Shown here in pieces: positions 1-11,490 of a stretch of 64,000 bases of DNA. The notes below the pieces were generated by a model that was given only the letters and a program-made list of their open reading frames with translations, was not told the origin of the DNA and ran no database searches. Position 1 is the stretch's first letter. Each line of letters opens with the position of its first letter. Position numbers and translations under genes: made by a program. The DNA is from Gordionus sp. m RMFG-2023 (Eukaryota > Nematomorpha > Gordioida > Chordodea > Parachordodidae), in NCBI RefSeq assembly GCF_954871325.1, contig NC_088775.1, positions 2,713,473 to 2,777,472 on the forward strand. The letters are read 5' to 3'.

Positions 1-92
1 CTAGCTTACCTCGGAAACACCGTCTACCTTACTCTCATTATACTTTATTTTATTTTACATAGATAAATGTGTTATATACACTTCTTTAAAAG

Positions 93-1039
93 GCATGATG
101 GAAGAAAGACTACCCCTCTTGTATCTCTTGACGCCCAAAGACTTCCGAACCAAATATCCTGATTATTACAAAAATTTGGAGAGTAATAGAGCAAGAATTA
201 CCACGCCTCTCGATGTACATAGGACCCTACTCGACATTCTAGACATGGCAGATGAGGGTTTGGGTGAGAGGATTTACTTGGCAAGAAAATCAGGGGATTT
301 CGATTCAAGTCACGTTGGCAATCAAGCCAAACCTGCGGTGAGCGGTATCCCTGGCCATTCTTACAACAAGATGGTAGATCCATATTTACTATCTGCCAAA
401 AATGCTTATTCGGGCTTTCCGCGAGGAAAAAGGAAGAGATACAGCTTATTCCAAGCTATCCCTCGTAGTAGAGGTTGTCAAAACGCTTCGATCCCGATAG
501 AATTTTGCCCTTGTAACGTGATAGGAAATGATGGGGCCTCCAACGACATACTCTTCGCGAATGCTGCGCAAGCGTTGATGATGAAGTTGAGAGACATTTT
601 AGCCAACTACAAGGAATTGTGTAGACCCTTAGTCTTAAAAGGCATCCATTCAGCAGTGATATTCACTTCCAATACGACCTTGATGCAGGAGATTTACAGT
701 TCGTCTGCTAATTCGGATCCGCTGTCAACGTCACCGAAAAAGAGGAAAAGGCCGGGCAATATCTTCAACTTAAAATTGGACGGGGTCAAGGATCCCAACG
801 TAAAGCGGGAACTAAGACTTCTGCTGGTTGTAAGAGTCAGACCCAGTCAGGCCTTGTTCGAGGCCATGATAGGGTACGACCCCGGAAAAGACTCCTACAC
901 AAATATATTGGGAAGCATATCTAGAATCAACAAATACGAAAATCAATCATTTTGCATCACGGACGATCACGAGATACAAAAATTCTGTCTATGCAGGAAG
1001 AAAAAGAGGAACAGGGTCCATTTATACAAGTGGATGTAG
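93..1039 (+). CDS. DUF229 / sulfatase-like family protein, 3' terminal exon
   Basis: Open frame that starts just after an AG acceptor (91-92) and ends at TAG 1037-1039, giving about 315 residues. The sequence begins MEERLPLLYLLTPKDF and has TTPLDVHRTLLDIL near residue 37 and SLFQAIPRSRGCQNASIP followed by a CPC pair near residues 117-141. This layout (EERLPLLY..., TTP.D.H.TL.DIL, SLF..IP..R.C..A.IP...C.C) is the signature of the DUF229 family (PF02995), predicted to have an alkaline-phosphatase/sulfatase fold; its substrate is not known. Only the C-terminal half is present: earlier exons with the N-terminal metal-binding part must lie left of the window. The internal ATG at 95 is probably not the true start, because family members have several hundred residues before this point. 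A basic KRKR cluster near residue 112 and KKKRNR at the end are visible. The 3' end faces the ICA69 gene. Family call firm, function unknown. Confidence 0.82.
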
Positions 1040-1166
1040 ATCTCCTCCATTTTTTTTTCCTATGTGTGCAAAGAGCGCGCGACAAAAATCTCATGAATGA
1101 TTATAATATAATCTGGTGATAAAAACTAAAATTCATTAAAAGGACATTGTATTATAAATTATATAA

Positions 1167-1172
1167 AATAAA
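1167..1172 (+). terminator. Poly(A) signal of the DUF229 gene
   Basis: AATAAA lies 128 bases after the stop codon in an AT-rich stretch, a suitable place for cleavage and polyadenylation of the DUF229 transcript. Positional inference only. Confidence 0.4.
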
Positions 1173-2679
1173 TATTTTTTTTAAAAAAAGAGCTAATCAT
1201 TAAGGAAATCACGTGGTTTCATTGTTTAGGTTTTTTTTCTTGTAAAATTTATTGGTAAAATGGCGGATAACAATTGTTCTACAATTCTCTCGATGGCCAC
1301 AGAACAACTTTAACTACATTTTCAGGTAGGGAACGGGGTGGGAAAATTTTTAGATTAAATTCACAAAATTCTACTCGCAATAAGTTACTGAAGAAACCAT
1401 TTTTAGAAATGCGTCGTTTGTTTTGTTTTTTGAAGTATATAGAATAATTTACTTTACCCTTTACAGGATGATGACGTATATTTTTTGAGTCAAGTCATTG
1501 CGACTTGGACTAGCTGTGAAAGCCGGGTATTTAACAATACTAATGTGACATATTGAGTTCACGAAATTTGTTTACTTTATTTGCGAATATAAAAATCAAT
1601 AATAAAAACGGTTTTAAACCTCACACTCTAATATTATGAGTTATGCATAAAAGTTTGTTGTCTCAAACATTAAATAACTATCAAACCACAGGGATATTAT
1701 AAAATTGTTTAGGATTTATATTTCGGTTTTACCCCTTTTATTCTCAACGATCGATACATTAAAAGTATCGATAGACTTATCATTTTATTTAAAGTAATAA
1801 ATTTAACTACATATATAAACCAATCATATTTATGTTCAATTGATAAATTCAAATCATGAACGAATAAATTATCAGGGCCCACCATTTTGTAGTTCGGTTC
1901 CTTGAGAACAAGACATAATTATATATGAAGATTTCAAATGGCATATTTTTTGTTATCGAAGATGATATTCCCGATTCATTAAAAAAGTCTTAATTTTTAG
2001 AAACTTTTTAAAAAACTTATAAGTTAGGTGGGGAGAAAAATGTCCAGCCAAAGATAAAACGATTGGAGTGGACATATAATTTGTCAGTTCCTGATTAGAA
2101 GTTATTACTAAGCAGGCGGCTGATTAGTCGGCTGATAGCTTCGATTAAACAGACTACAAAAAGTAAGAAAAAAATGCCATCAAACACCTAAACCAAAATA
2201 AGGTGCCATAGTTCAACAGCTGATTAGCCTACGTTAACAGCTTAGCCTAGACTAAACAGAAATAAACATCAAAAATAAGTCAAGCCAGGACACACACTAA
2301 GTTTTTTATTTATCCCCTTTATATAATGTTGTTAGCGATCTCTCGATACAAAAATGGCGTATCGTTTCGTATCCCTATTTGAAACACTTATCATAAGACT
2401 ACGAAAGGACATGGGGCATATATTGGTGTTTATCAACAACGAATTATAATAATATATAAATAAAATAATTTATATTATTCGTAAATAGTTTATGAAACAC
2501 AAAATAAGTGAGAAAGAAAAAAAATAAATGGCGGGTCACGTGCATTTAAAAAAACTATAAACACGTTGTTTAGTTGTAATTTATAAAAAAATATATATAA
2601 TATTTTAAAAAATAATAAATTGAACTAATATATTTATTATGCGAAATCAATGGACAAAAAAAAATAAGGAAATTCATGT
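1173..2679. other. Intergenic, no gene seen
   Basis: AT-rich sequence between two convergent genes. No frame with a family signature. Around 2090-2260 short words such as CAGCTGATTAG and GGCTGATTAG recur in a MITE-like way, but clean ends could not be placed. Confidence 0.4.
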
Positions 2680-2884
2680 AGCGTTGTTTAAACGGCTCGT
2701 GCTCATTTTCAGCCGATTTTTTAGAAAAGGATATCTCAACATTTCACCCAGAAAAATATTACGGCAGAGCCTAAAGAATTTGTTCGCGGAAGGAACAAAG
2801 GTCCTAGACATATATTATCGAAATCCCGAAACTTTAGGCAATATTTTTCTGGCTATGATATTGAGTTACCCGTTTAACAAAAAC
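2680..2884. mobile_element. hAT-like MITE, family A (degenerate copy)
   Basis: Starts AGCGTTGTTTAAACGGCTCG and ends GTTACCCGTTTAACAAA. The arms are imperfect inverses of each other (CAGCCGATTTTTTAGAAAAGG and ATATTGAGTTACCCG parts), and the middle matches the better copy at 6286-6508 (ATATTACG...GGAACAAAGG...TTTAGGCAATATTTTTCTGGCTA). An 82-residue open frame over it is incidental. Confidence 0.65.
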
Positions 2885-3802
2885 TAAATTCAATGTGAAG
2901 AATAAATCTTTCGAAGGAATGTTACGTTCTTTCTTCTTTCGTACAATACAAATATCACGAAAATTATAAAAAATGAAGATGATAATAAATAACATTGATC
3001 GATATATAAAATTAGTAAAAAAAAATAAACAAAATTTATAAATCCAAAAATAAAAATAAATATAAAACGGAGAATATAATTTATCATATGGTTATTGCAA
3101 CTAGAAAAATTTAATTACACTTTTTTTCTTTTGGTTTTTATTAATGCACTTGTTTGGAATAGATAATTTTTTTTAAAATTTTTTACAAAATGCTTCTTTG
3201 AAGAGGACGGTAATTAGACCCTAACCCTATAATGAGAGGAGTTTTAGAGATATAAACTTTAATTAAGTGACAGATGTCAAAATTTGACAAAAATTGACTT
3301 AAAAGTTGTATCTTTTTAAACATGAGAATAATTTGGGTATTATAATAAAATATAAAATTTAAATAATGTTTTTTTAATTGTTTAAATGATACATAAAAAA
3401 ATGATTTTTGCTTTTATTATAGAAATATTAAAAAAAAATATTAAATTACAACAAAAAGAAAAGAAAAATGGTAAATTAAAATAAGATTTTATATAAAAAA
3501 AAGACCAATTTTTTTAGGGGAGAAAAAATTTTTAATTTTAACCTGTTTCAATAAAAATAAATATATAATGAAAATAATCGGTATTCGTAATTGGAATGCG
3601 TCCGTTTTTTAGCTATATAAGCAAGTAGATACAAATAATTCATGTTTGGTAATAATATACATATTTAAGAGGCTAATAAAGCCGAGAAATGTCAAGTCAA
3701 ATAATTTAAAATACGTCGTTTAGGTGTCAAATCAAATAATACCAATATCCCCTTTTGTTCGGTGTACTGGTCGAGGGTGAGGAGAGGGGGGAAGGGGTAT
3801 TT
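2885..3802. other. AT-rich 3' flank of ICA69
   Basis: About 0.9 kb of very AT-rich sequence with poly-A and poly-T runs, holding the presumed 3' UTR of the ICA69 gene on the minus strand. No recognisable gene. Confidence 0.4.
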
Positions 3803-6234
3803 TTAACAATTTCGATAAGCGTTGTCTTCCTCTTTACCGAGGTAACCTATGAGATCCGGATTAGCCAGGGGATCTAAATCCGCAAATTTTTCGAGCCAAG
3901 AACCGTTGGATAAAATCTTTTTATTGGCGGGAGGAAGAGTATCATTTCTATTGGTCGGTTTCAAGTTTTTATTGGACGGATTTTGGGCGGAATCTAGCGG
4001 GTTTTCGCCCAAGATAGCATTCGATTTTTTTTGAGGAGGTAAATATGGCGTGGGGCTGAGTTGAGTAGACGTTGACACTTGAAAAAAAAATTGTATATTA
4101 TGTTTTGCTTTCTCTTTAATAGGACTTCTTTCCAACTTTCTTCCTCTTTTAAAAATATAAAGAAAAAACCTGAGTTAGAGAATCGGTCATCCAACAAGGA
4201 AGAGGGCATGAAATCGCCAAAACAGCTGAGATCGGCACCGCTAAACCTATCTCCCAGAGACAAATACTTGGCCAAATTTGAATCATCATCGATTCTCGTA
4301 TCTTTCGAGCAGCTATCCCTGAAAATGGAGGAGGAAGAAGAGGAAGCTTCTAGGAGATTAATATTCGTGTCAGGGTCGCCCTGCTTCAGGGTCATATTTA
4401 CGGTTTTGCTGTAAAATATAGAAAAATCATATTTGATGCATAAAGAGAAAACTAAAGAGGATCTGTATTTTAGAAAGGATAAAATAATGTTCGAAGAAAT
4501 AAAAAAAAACCCGCGATTTAAATAGATTGCCTTTAATTCCCTTTTACAAAAAGGCCCATTTATTTCGGCTTAGCCAAACCGAGCGAAACCCGTCCGATTA
4601 ATAACGGGTTTAAACCCGTTCGATTGAGAGTTTGAACAATGTTTTAAAAGAGCGTTTCCGGTTAATGACCATATATATTTATTTTTTCTTCTGGATAAAA
4701 ATTTTATTTTCCGAATAAAATCAGATTAAGCATTATTTCAAAACTATAACAAACTTTTCAAAGGCGGGCCTAGAATCGCAAGGAACCATGGGCTCGTCAT
4801 TACCGCCATCTAAATCCAAGGACAGCAGTCTATCGATGAAATCGTTATCGTAGCTCGTGTTTACTAAATTGTTGTTATTTGTTTGTTTGTTTTTTTTTTC
4901 AAAAAAAATAAACAAATAAAAATTTTTTAAAAAAAAAAAATTATGGAGAAAAGAATGAATGAAAAATAAAGGAAAACAAATATAATAAAATAAAATAAAG
5001 AGTAAAAAAAAAATTGTTATTTTTTAAACTCTCATCCTCGTTGCTAATGAACGGTTCCCCCAGGCTCGAAACCGCATCTGTGGCTACTTCGATAAATTGG
5101 TCGTTCCGATTTATTTGGCGAGATTGATTCGATGACTTGGAAGAATTAAATGAAAAAAGAAAAATAATAATATAGAGCGAAAACTTCTTCTCTTATACTT
5201 ATATTTATTATTACTTTCCTTTTATTCGATTACTTATTAGTATAGAAAACCGGATGTCGGCTCGGATATTTAATTCGATATCGACAGACGCCGGATCCGG
5301 TTCTTTCGCTTCCGGTTTTTGTAAAGATTCTGGGGGGGGGGGGTTATTTTAGAGTTAGTTCCGCTACTCTTTTTTATTTCCAAGTTTATTTGTATCAGCG
5401 CGGTTTTTCTTTTTTTATTAAAAGTTTTCTCGAAAGATCGGATTACACCGGAATTATATTCCGATATGTTTAGTGGAGTCAAAGATTAGCCCTTAAATAA
5501 AAAGTTAAAATACGTAATTATTGAACATTAAACTAAAATTAAATTCGTATTTATATTTTTTTTTGGTTAGCATTCTAAATGGCTGTCTTAAATAGATCGC
5601 GATTTAAAAAAAAAAACTTTTAAAGATATCCATCTTTTCGATGTCAAAAAAATCGATTAAATTCATTCATTCATTATGACGTCAGAAATTGCGCGAAGTG
5701 CAATATCATCTCCCACGTCAGGAGTCATAGCGGGCGAATATACAGATATCTTATACATGACGTAAGCCCGTTTCATTATAGAGGACGGATACCACTATGC
5801 AAAAAAAAACACAAGAATACTATTTCCAAATTTAGAACAAGAATTGTATAGGAATAGGAACTTAGTGTAGTTAAAAAGACCCGATTTGAGAGGTCAATTT
5901 TTTTTCAAAAAGATCAACTTAAGATTTTAGCTAAAAAAAATAAATATTAACATAAGCATCGAAGATTGGGCAAATAAAATATCCCGAGAATTTATGCCAG
6001 CTATGACCAAAAATCTTTAGTAGGATTGCGTAGCGTTATTTTTGGAAAAAGGTAATATACACCTCAAATTACTACAATGAGCAGTAGTGATACACTCCCA
6101 TAAGATATACCCCCCCCCCATATCATTTTGATGCACTTTTCCTCCTTGTTTATCTTGGTTAATTGGGGTTGGAGATGATAATCTCAATCGGGCCGTTTTT
6201 TGATCGACCCAAATTGAAGAAAGAAAAAAAAGGA

Positions 6235-6277
<43 letters not shown>

Positions 6278-9200
6278 CTTTTTAGTAGTGCTGTTAAACG
6301 ACTTGTTTTGAGCCGATTTTTAAAAACGGCTAACTCAATATTTCATCCAGAATAATATTACGCAAGCTCGAAAATTTTGCTTATAGAAGGAACAAAGGTT
6401 TGTACATTTATTAGCGAAATCTTGAGGCTTAAGCAATATTATTTTGGCTAAAATATTGAGTTAGCTGTTTTTAAAAATCGGCTCAAAACGAGCCGTTTAA
6501 CAACACTACTTTTTTAGTTGACAATTCTATATAAGATCTGACACTGGACTTGGTTGGATGCAAATTCAATCTCCCAATCCTCATTTGGAGAACTTTGTTG
6601 CCAAAATTTGCCCCGTTCCCGCCCCCCCTAACTTATTGCTCTTCACTCAAAATTAGTAGCAAGGGAAGGGGAGTGTCATTTGAAGTGTCTTAGGACTTAT
6701 ATTTTTTATACTTTGTATTCTTCGCCACAAGTCTCTGGATCAGAATCCTCGTAGGTTTCGCTAAAGACCGTAGACAAATCTACTTCCCCCATTTTGCCGG
6801 AATTGCCGCCATATGTGCCAGGTTCGGTTGGAGCCATTTCTTGAGCTAATTTCTTGCTGATTTCCGTCAATTGCTAGAAAAGAGAAAATAAAATGGTTTA
6901 TTTTTTCCAAAATTGTTCGCTGAAACTGGTTAGGAGAGTTCTAGATTTGGTCTCAATTATCCAGGGGTTTTAAAAAATTATTTCGAGTCATTTTGTGGCT
7001 AACAGAGATGAGCCTGTCAATTATGCCAGGCCCTTCATGTCCCTACTTTAAATATTTCCCCTTGTCTTCTTCCCCCCTTTTCCCTTCCTTCAAAACCCTT
7101 TTCAAATTTAAATTTATATTTAAAAAAATCACTGAAGGTAATTGTTTTTTTTAGTTTTTTTAAATGGTGTTAAACCTTCAATTTGCTGAATTCGTAATAC
7201 TGGTAACCATCGAAACTCTTGAGAACTTTTCTGAGAACTTTAGACATGCTGCCCCAATACCTAACCAGAAACTTCTGGTAGCCAGATAGAACGTTCGAAA
7301 ATAGGTTGCATCGGCTGGCCGTGAGCAGGTCTATTTTCTGCATGCAATCCACTTTGAGCTTTTCGAACCTAGCCTTGGTTCTCTTGACTTGATTTTGAAC
7401 CTTAATGGTATAAAAGCATTTTTTGAAATTGGCTGACAATATATCAAACCAGCTGATAAAAAAGAAGAAGTGTCTATCATTTAATTTTCTTATCATGCAA
7501 GAAATATCAAAAATAAATGTCGAAAATCAGCATTCAAACGATTTTTTCTCATCATTTCAGTCAGTTACATCTAAGATTAATAATCTTAGTAAACAATATA
7601 TCTGACAGTAGAGTCATTAGGGGCGAAAGCGTAGGGGCTCGAGCCCCCTGAGATTGTAAAAGGTAGTGACGCCCCTCAGGTCAGATACAATTTGGGCTGT
7701 TTAAAAAATATAGCATACGGAATTAATACGGAAAAAAAAAAGGTTTCGATGGGGTCGTAATTTACTTTCCTAAAATTTTCTAGTTGCTTAAATGTGTCAG
7801 GGTCCAAATTTTGGGAGATGTCCTTCATCCACAGCAAAGCTGCCCGGTAATTGAGACGAGCCTTTTCCATGTTCTCTATGGTTTGAAAGGTATCCTTGAC
7901 GGCTCGGTCGTGGAAAACGCAAATGTCGTCGTACATCCTTTGCAGCGGATTTTGGAGCTGTATCCTAATATTTTATTATTTATTTTGTTTATTTTTTTTT
8001 AAATAACAAATAAAAAAATAATGATTAATATTATTTTTTTTTAAATTGTTTACAAATTTGTTTTAATAAAAGTTCGATAATTCCGTTATTTGTATAGATG
8101 TAAATAGTCGAGTTCTAACAGATTTGAACTCGAATCGGGGTCGTAAAAAACGCTCCGACTCGAGCCGCTTAAAGAACCGTTAGCCGAGCTCTTCAGCTCA
8201 CTCTCACTTTGTCAGCTTGCTTAGTCGACTCATTTAGCTTGAAATATCAGTTATTGGTTGGTATTTTAAAATTATTTCGAGCCAATAATATGGCGCCTAT
8301 TTTTTTATTGGATAGGAACGATTAATCTTTTTTTCTTTGAAATATCGGCTATTGGTTGGTATTTTAAAATAATTTCGAGCCAACAATATGTCGCCTATTT
8401 TTTTTATTGGATAAGACAAATTATTCGTCTTTTTCTTTAAATATCGGCTATTGGTTGATATTTTAAAATTTTTCAATTCCATAAAATGGCGCCTTAATTT
8501 AAAATTTAAGAAATTCTTCTATAAAAAAGTGAATATATTTTTTATTTTAAAAAAAAAACAAATTAAATAAATAAATTGAAAAGCTAAAAATATGTTTTTT
8601 AATAAAAAAAAAAAAAATTAAAAAATATGTAATATATTTATTTTTAAAAGGGATGATATTTAATGAATTTTAAAAACCCAATATAAATAATTTTTTAACA
8701 AAAATCTAACAATTAAGATTAATTGTCAAATTAGACTATATATTAGAGATCTGCAAAAGTAGGTTCGGCCCGTATCCGGGCCTAATATTTTTTAAGAAAA
8801 TTCGGGCCGAGTCGGGCCTAAAACATTTTTTAAAATATATCTAAATCTATCAATTTTAATGTTGAATTTTTTGTGTAAAATAAAAATATGTGATTTTATT
8901 TACAGAAAGTAGACGCCATATAACATATATCGTTTATTTTGAGTAATTATAAGAATTCATTTCTAATTTAAATAAATTCGAGCCGGGCCGGGCCAAATTC
9001 CGGGTTCGGGCCGGGCCGGGAAAAATTTTAAAAAAAAATTTCGGGCCAAGCTGGGCTTGAAAAATTAGGCCCGATACAGATCACAACTATATATATTGTA
9101 TTGTTAGATTTATTTTTCAGAATTAACTATTATATTTAAAATGTTTTGTCCAAAATGTAGTGCTAGTTTCATAGCACAACTATCTTACTTGAAAATTTAA

Positions 9201-11490
9201 TTGTAACCAGTTACAATTACTCAAATTCAATGGTTACAATCATAATTACATTATGGTTCCTTAATTTTTTTTTATAAAGACTATGTTAACAATGTAACTT
9301 AATACATTTTTTTTTAAATAAGCTTTAAGAAAGAAATAATCCTTCATATTATTTATTGTATATCTATCATTTTTTTGATATGAGAAATTATATACATTAA
9401 TTTTAATTTTAAAAAAATAATTTGTCCATTTGAAAGAAAGAAGAAAGACTTGAAATCTAAAATAAGTGTCCTTTTTAATATTTTATTGTCCTAAATTTAA
9501 AAATGCCAAGCCTGACTATCTATTGTTAAAACAAAACAAAAATATTACTAGTCACAAAAATTTTGATTTTTAAGTACGATTGGGTGAGAAAGAATTATTA
9601 AAGAAAATTTTATTTTGAACTTTATATCTTTAAAAATATATATATTAACATACATTATATATGATTAACACCTTTTTTATATTATAAGATATATTACAAA
9701 ATTAATGTTCCCCCAAAAATTCAAATTATGCCAAGTCAAGCATAACTAAACTAAAATATTTATGAAGATATATGGGATAATTGGAAAGATCTGCCAAAAA
9801 GTATATGACTTTAGAATACATATATATTACAATGAAATTCTTTCAAGCATGGAAACCACTTTAGAAAATAAAGAGAAATTTTTTTATGAATTATTTTAGT
9901 GATAATGTTTTACAGTCAATCTGTCTATTTTTTTTCAATTTTAATATCTTTTTTTTTTAATGTGTATACCAGAATGCTTAGAAAACCTACTCTGTGATTT
10001 TTAGATAATTTTGATATTAAATCATGAATTTTAAATATAATTTATATTCGTTTTTTCCATATTAAATGACTTAAAAGTTTTAATAAGATAAGTATATTAA
10101 AATATTTCCAATACAATACAATTTTTAAATTTAAAAAAACCAGCTGCAAAAAATAATTTAAATTGAAAAAATAACATAATGACAAAAAAAACACATTGAT
10201 AATATATAAGAGGATATATAAATTTAATAAAAAGAAATAAATGGTTCACATGGTAATTTTTGGTAACTAACGGTATCTCGGGGAAATTTTCGATATTATT
10301 ATTTTTTTTTATTGTTTTTTTATTTACAAAAGAATTAAGATTTTTTCTTGAAATTTTCAATTATTTAAGATTCTATTTAAGATTTATTCTTAAAATTTTC
10401 AATTATTTAAGATTCATTTAAAATTTTTCAAATACTAGATATTTAAGATTTTTTTCTTAAAATTTAAATTTTCTAAAACTATATAATCATAATATACTAG
10501 AGAATAAAGATTTTTTCTTGATAAAATAAATTTAAAAAATAATATATTGTTAAGCCCTTCCATATAGAATTGCTGCTTGTACATATTTTGCATCTTACTC
10601 TATAAAATGCTGCATTTCTCTCCATTATCATATTATTATTACAACACGTGTGATTATCTAGAAGTTCGTGGTCTTTTAAAAAAAGCTATGGTTCTTGTAT
10701 AACAATTTATGATATCGGTAAAAATAAGATATTCCATTATAATATTATAATTATGGTCTTTTTAAAAAGCTATAATTAAAAATAACAACAACAAATAAAA
10801 ATAAATAAATTTATAAAAAAGATGATCCACGAGATACCGTTAGTTACCTAATTTTTAATAAGCAATATAATAGAATCACATTTAATATAATTTTGATTTA
10901 GAAAGTTCAATGTAATATAAAATTCTCTTAAAAAAATAGATTTAAACCTATGATATGCTGAAAGTAATTGTGATTTTCCAAAAAGGGATAACATAGTAGC
11001 AGCCTTTGTTTTATCCTGTTTTGCTTTATCTTGAACAAATTTACCTAAATGATTTTCTTGTTCAGCCAATTCTTCATATTTAGTAAGAAATAAATTAATA
11101 AACATTCTTTATATACCTGCAACATTTTCTTGAAAGTCCTCAATAACAAGAAGTAAATCAATGCAAGAGGTAGCTATCGAATTAAAGATCTATTTTGTAA
11201 TAAATATCAATTAAGTAATATTTATTTAAAGTTTATTAAGCTTACTTTACATATAGCTAAACATATAAAATAATAATATAATAATCTATATGATATAATA
11301 TTAACATTTAAAATCAACCTCGAGTTTTGCATCTAGCTCAGCATCACAAGCAATAACACAATCATCCTCTTTTTTACCCAATTTTTTGCGAAAAGTCTGT
11401 TTAGCAATCCAATAACGTTCCTTAACCTTTCCTATGGTAGTATTGTCTTGATGTTCAACGTGTCTGTCAAAATTTGGTCCCGAATATCCA
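3803..11490 (-). CDS. ICA1: Islet cell autoantigen 1 / ICA69 (RIC-19) homologue, ten exons
   Basis: Minus-strand spliced gene. Exons I place by AG/GT borders and unbroken phase: 11490-11319, 11189-11117, 11071-10948, 7964-7766, 7400-7176, 6873-6712, 5135-5030, 4863-4755, 4408-4170, 4077-3803 (TAA 3805-3803). Together they code about 560 residues; human ICA1 has 483. The first five exons form the arfaptin-homology BAR domain: ERYWIAKQTFRKKLGKKEDD, DAELDAKLE, QENHLGKF, YRAALLWMKDISQNLDPD, ENFRKVQNQVKRTKARFEKL and KIDLLTASRCNLFSNVLSGY. The last five are an acidic, Ser-rich ICA69 C-terminal region ending in LEKFADLDPLANPDLIG, the conserved family tail. Family role: a peripheral membrane protein of Golgi and immature dense-core vesicles that partners PICK1 and Rab2 in neurosecretory trafficking. 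Introns hold a hAT-like MITE, a 98-bp tandem repeat and a GC-rich repeat. The initiator exon is not included here. Family and exon model strong; exact borders inferred. Confidence 0.9.
6232..6277 (+). repeat. (GAAA)n microsatellite
   Basis: About eleven uninterrupted GAAA units ending eight bases before a hAT-like MITE, within an ICA69 intron. Confidence 0.95.
6286..6508. mobile_element. hAT-like MITE, family A (best intact copy, 223 bp)
   Basis: Ends are inverse: TAGTGCTGTTAAACG... at left and ...CGTTTAACAACACTA at right, continuing inward as GAGCCGATTTTTAAAAACGGCTAACTCAATATTTT against its complement. Flanks CTTTTTAG (left) and CTTTTTTAG (right) look like an 8-bp target duplication with one slipped T. 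CAGTG-type ends plus an 8-bp duplication are the hAT signature. No coding capacity; it would have moved on a transposase made elsewhere. Lies in an ICA69 intron. Confidence 0.85.
8237..8495. repeat. 98-bp tandem repeat, about 2.6 units
   Basis: Units start at 8239, 8338 and 8436 with GAAATATCGGCTATTGGTTGG, followed by TATTTTAAAATTATTTCGAGCC and ATGGCGCCTATTTTT. Within the large ICA69 intron. Confidence 0.8.
8745..9082. mobile_element. GGCCCGG-rich repeat element
   Basis: Begins AGAGATCTGCAAAAG and ends GGCCCGATACAGATCAC, with GC-rich blocks (CGGGCCGGGCCGGG) on either side of an AT-rich centre. Related blocks at 22512, 23722, 24038, 28425, 46612 and 56938 share the AGAGAYCTGCA end and the AT-rich middle (TAAATTTATCAATTTTA...), so this is a dispersed non-autonomous family, probably hAT-like by its CAGAGA end. 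Confidence 0.6.
9431..9729. repeat. Dispersed repeat, copy 1 (pair with 27787-28094)
   Basis: A ~290-bp block nearly identical to 27787-28094, for example AAATGCCAAGCCTGACTATC and the AATGTTCCCCCAAAAATTC end. Both copies have GAAAGAAAG at their left end. No inverted termini seen; the element type is unknown. Confidence 0.8.
9730..10947. other. AT-rich ICA69 intron sequence
   Basis: Rest of the 3-kb ICA69 intron (7965-10947). Strongly AT-rich with direct repeats of AAGATTTTTTCTTGAAATTTTC at 10340-10520. No gene seen. Confidence 0.4.

Noticed and set aside
2639-2887. 82-residue open frame as a small gene
   Set aside because: Lies across a family A MITE copy; other copies do not keep the frame.
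4079-4414. Plus-strand open frame opposite ICA69
   Set aside because: It is the complement of confirmed ICA69 exons.
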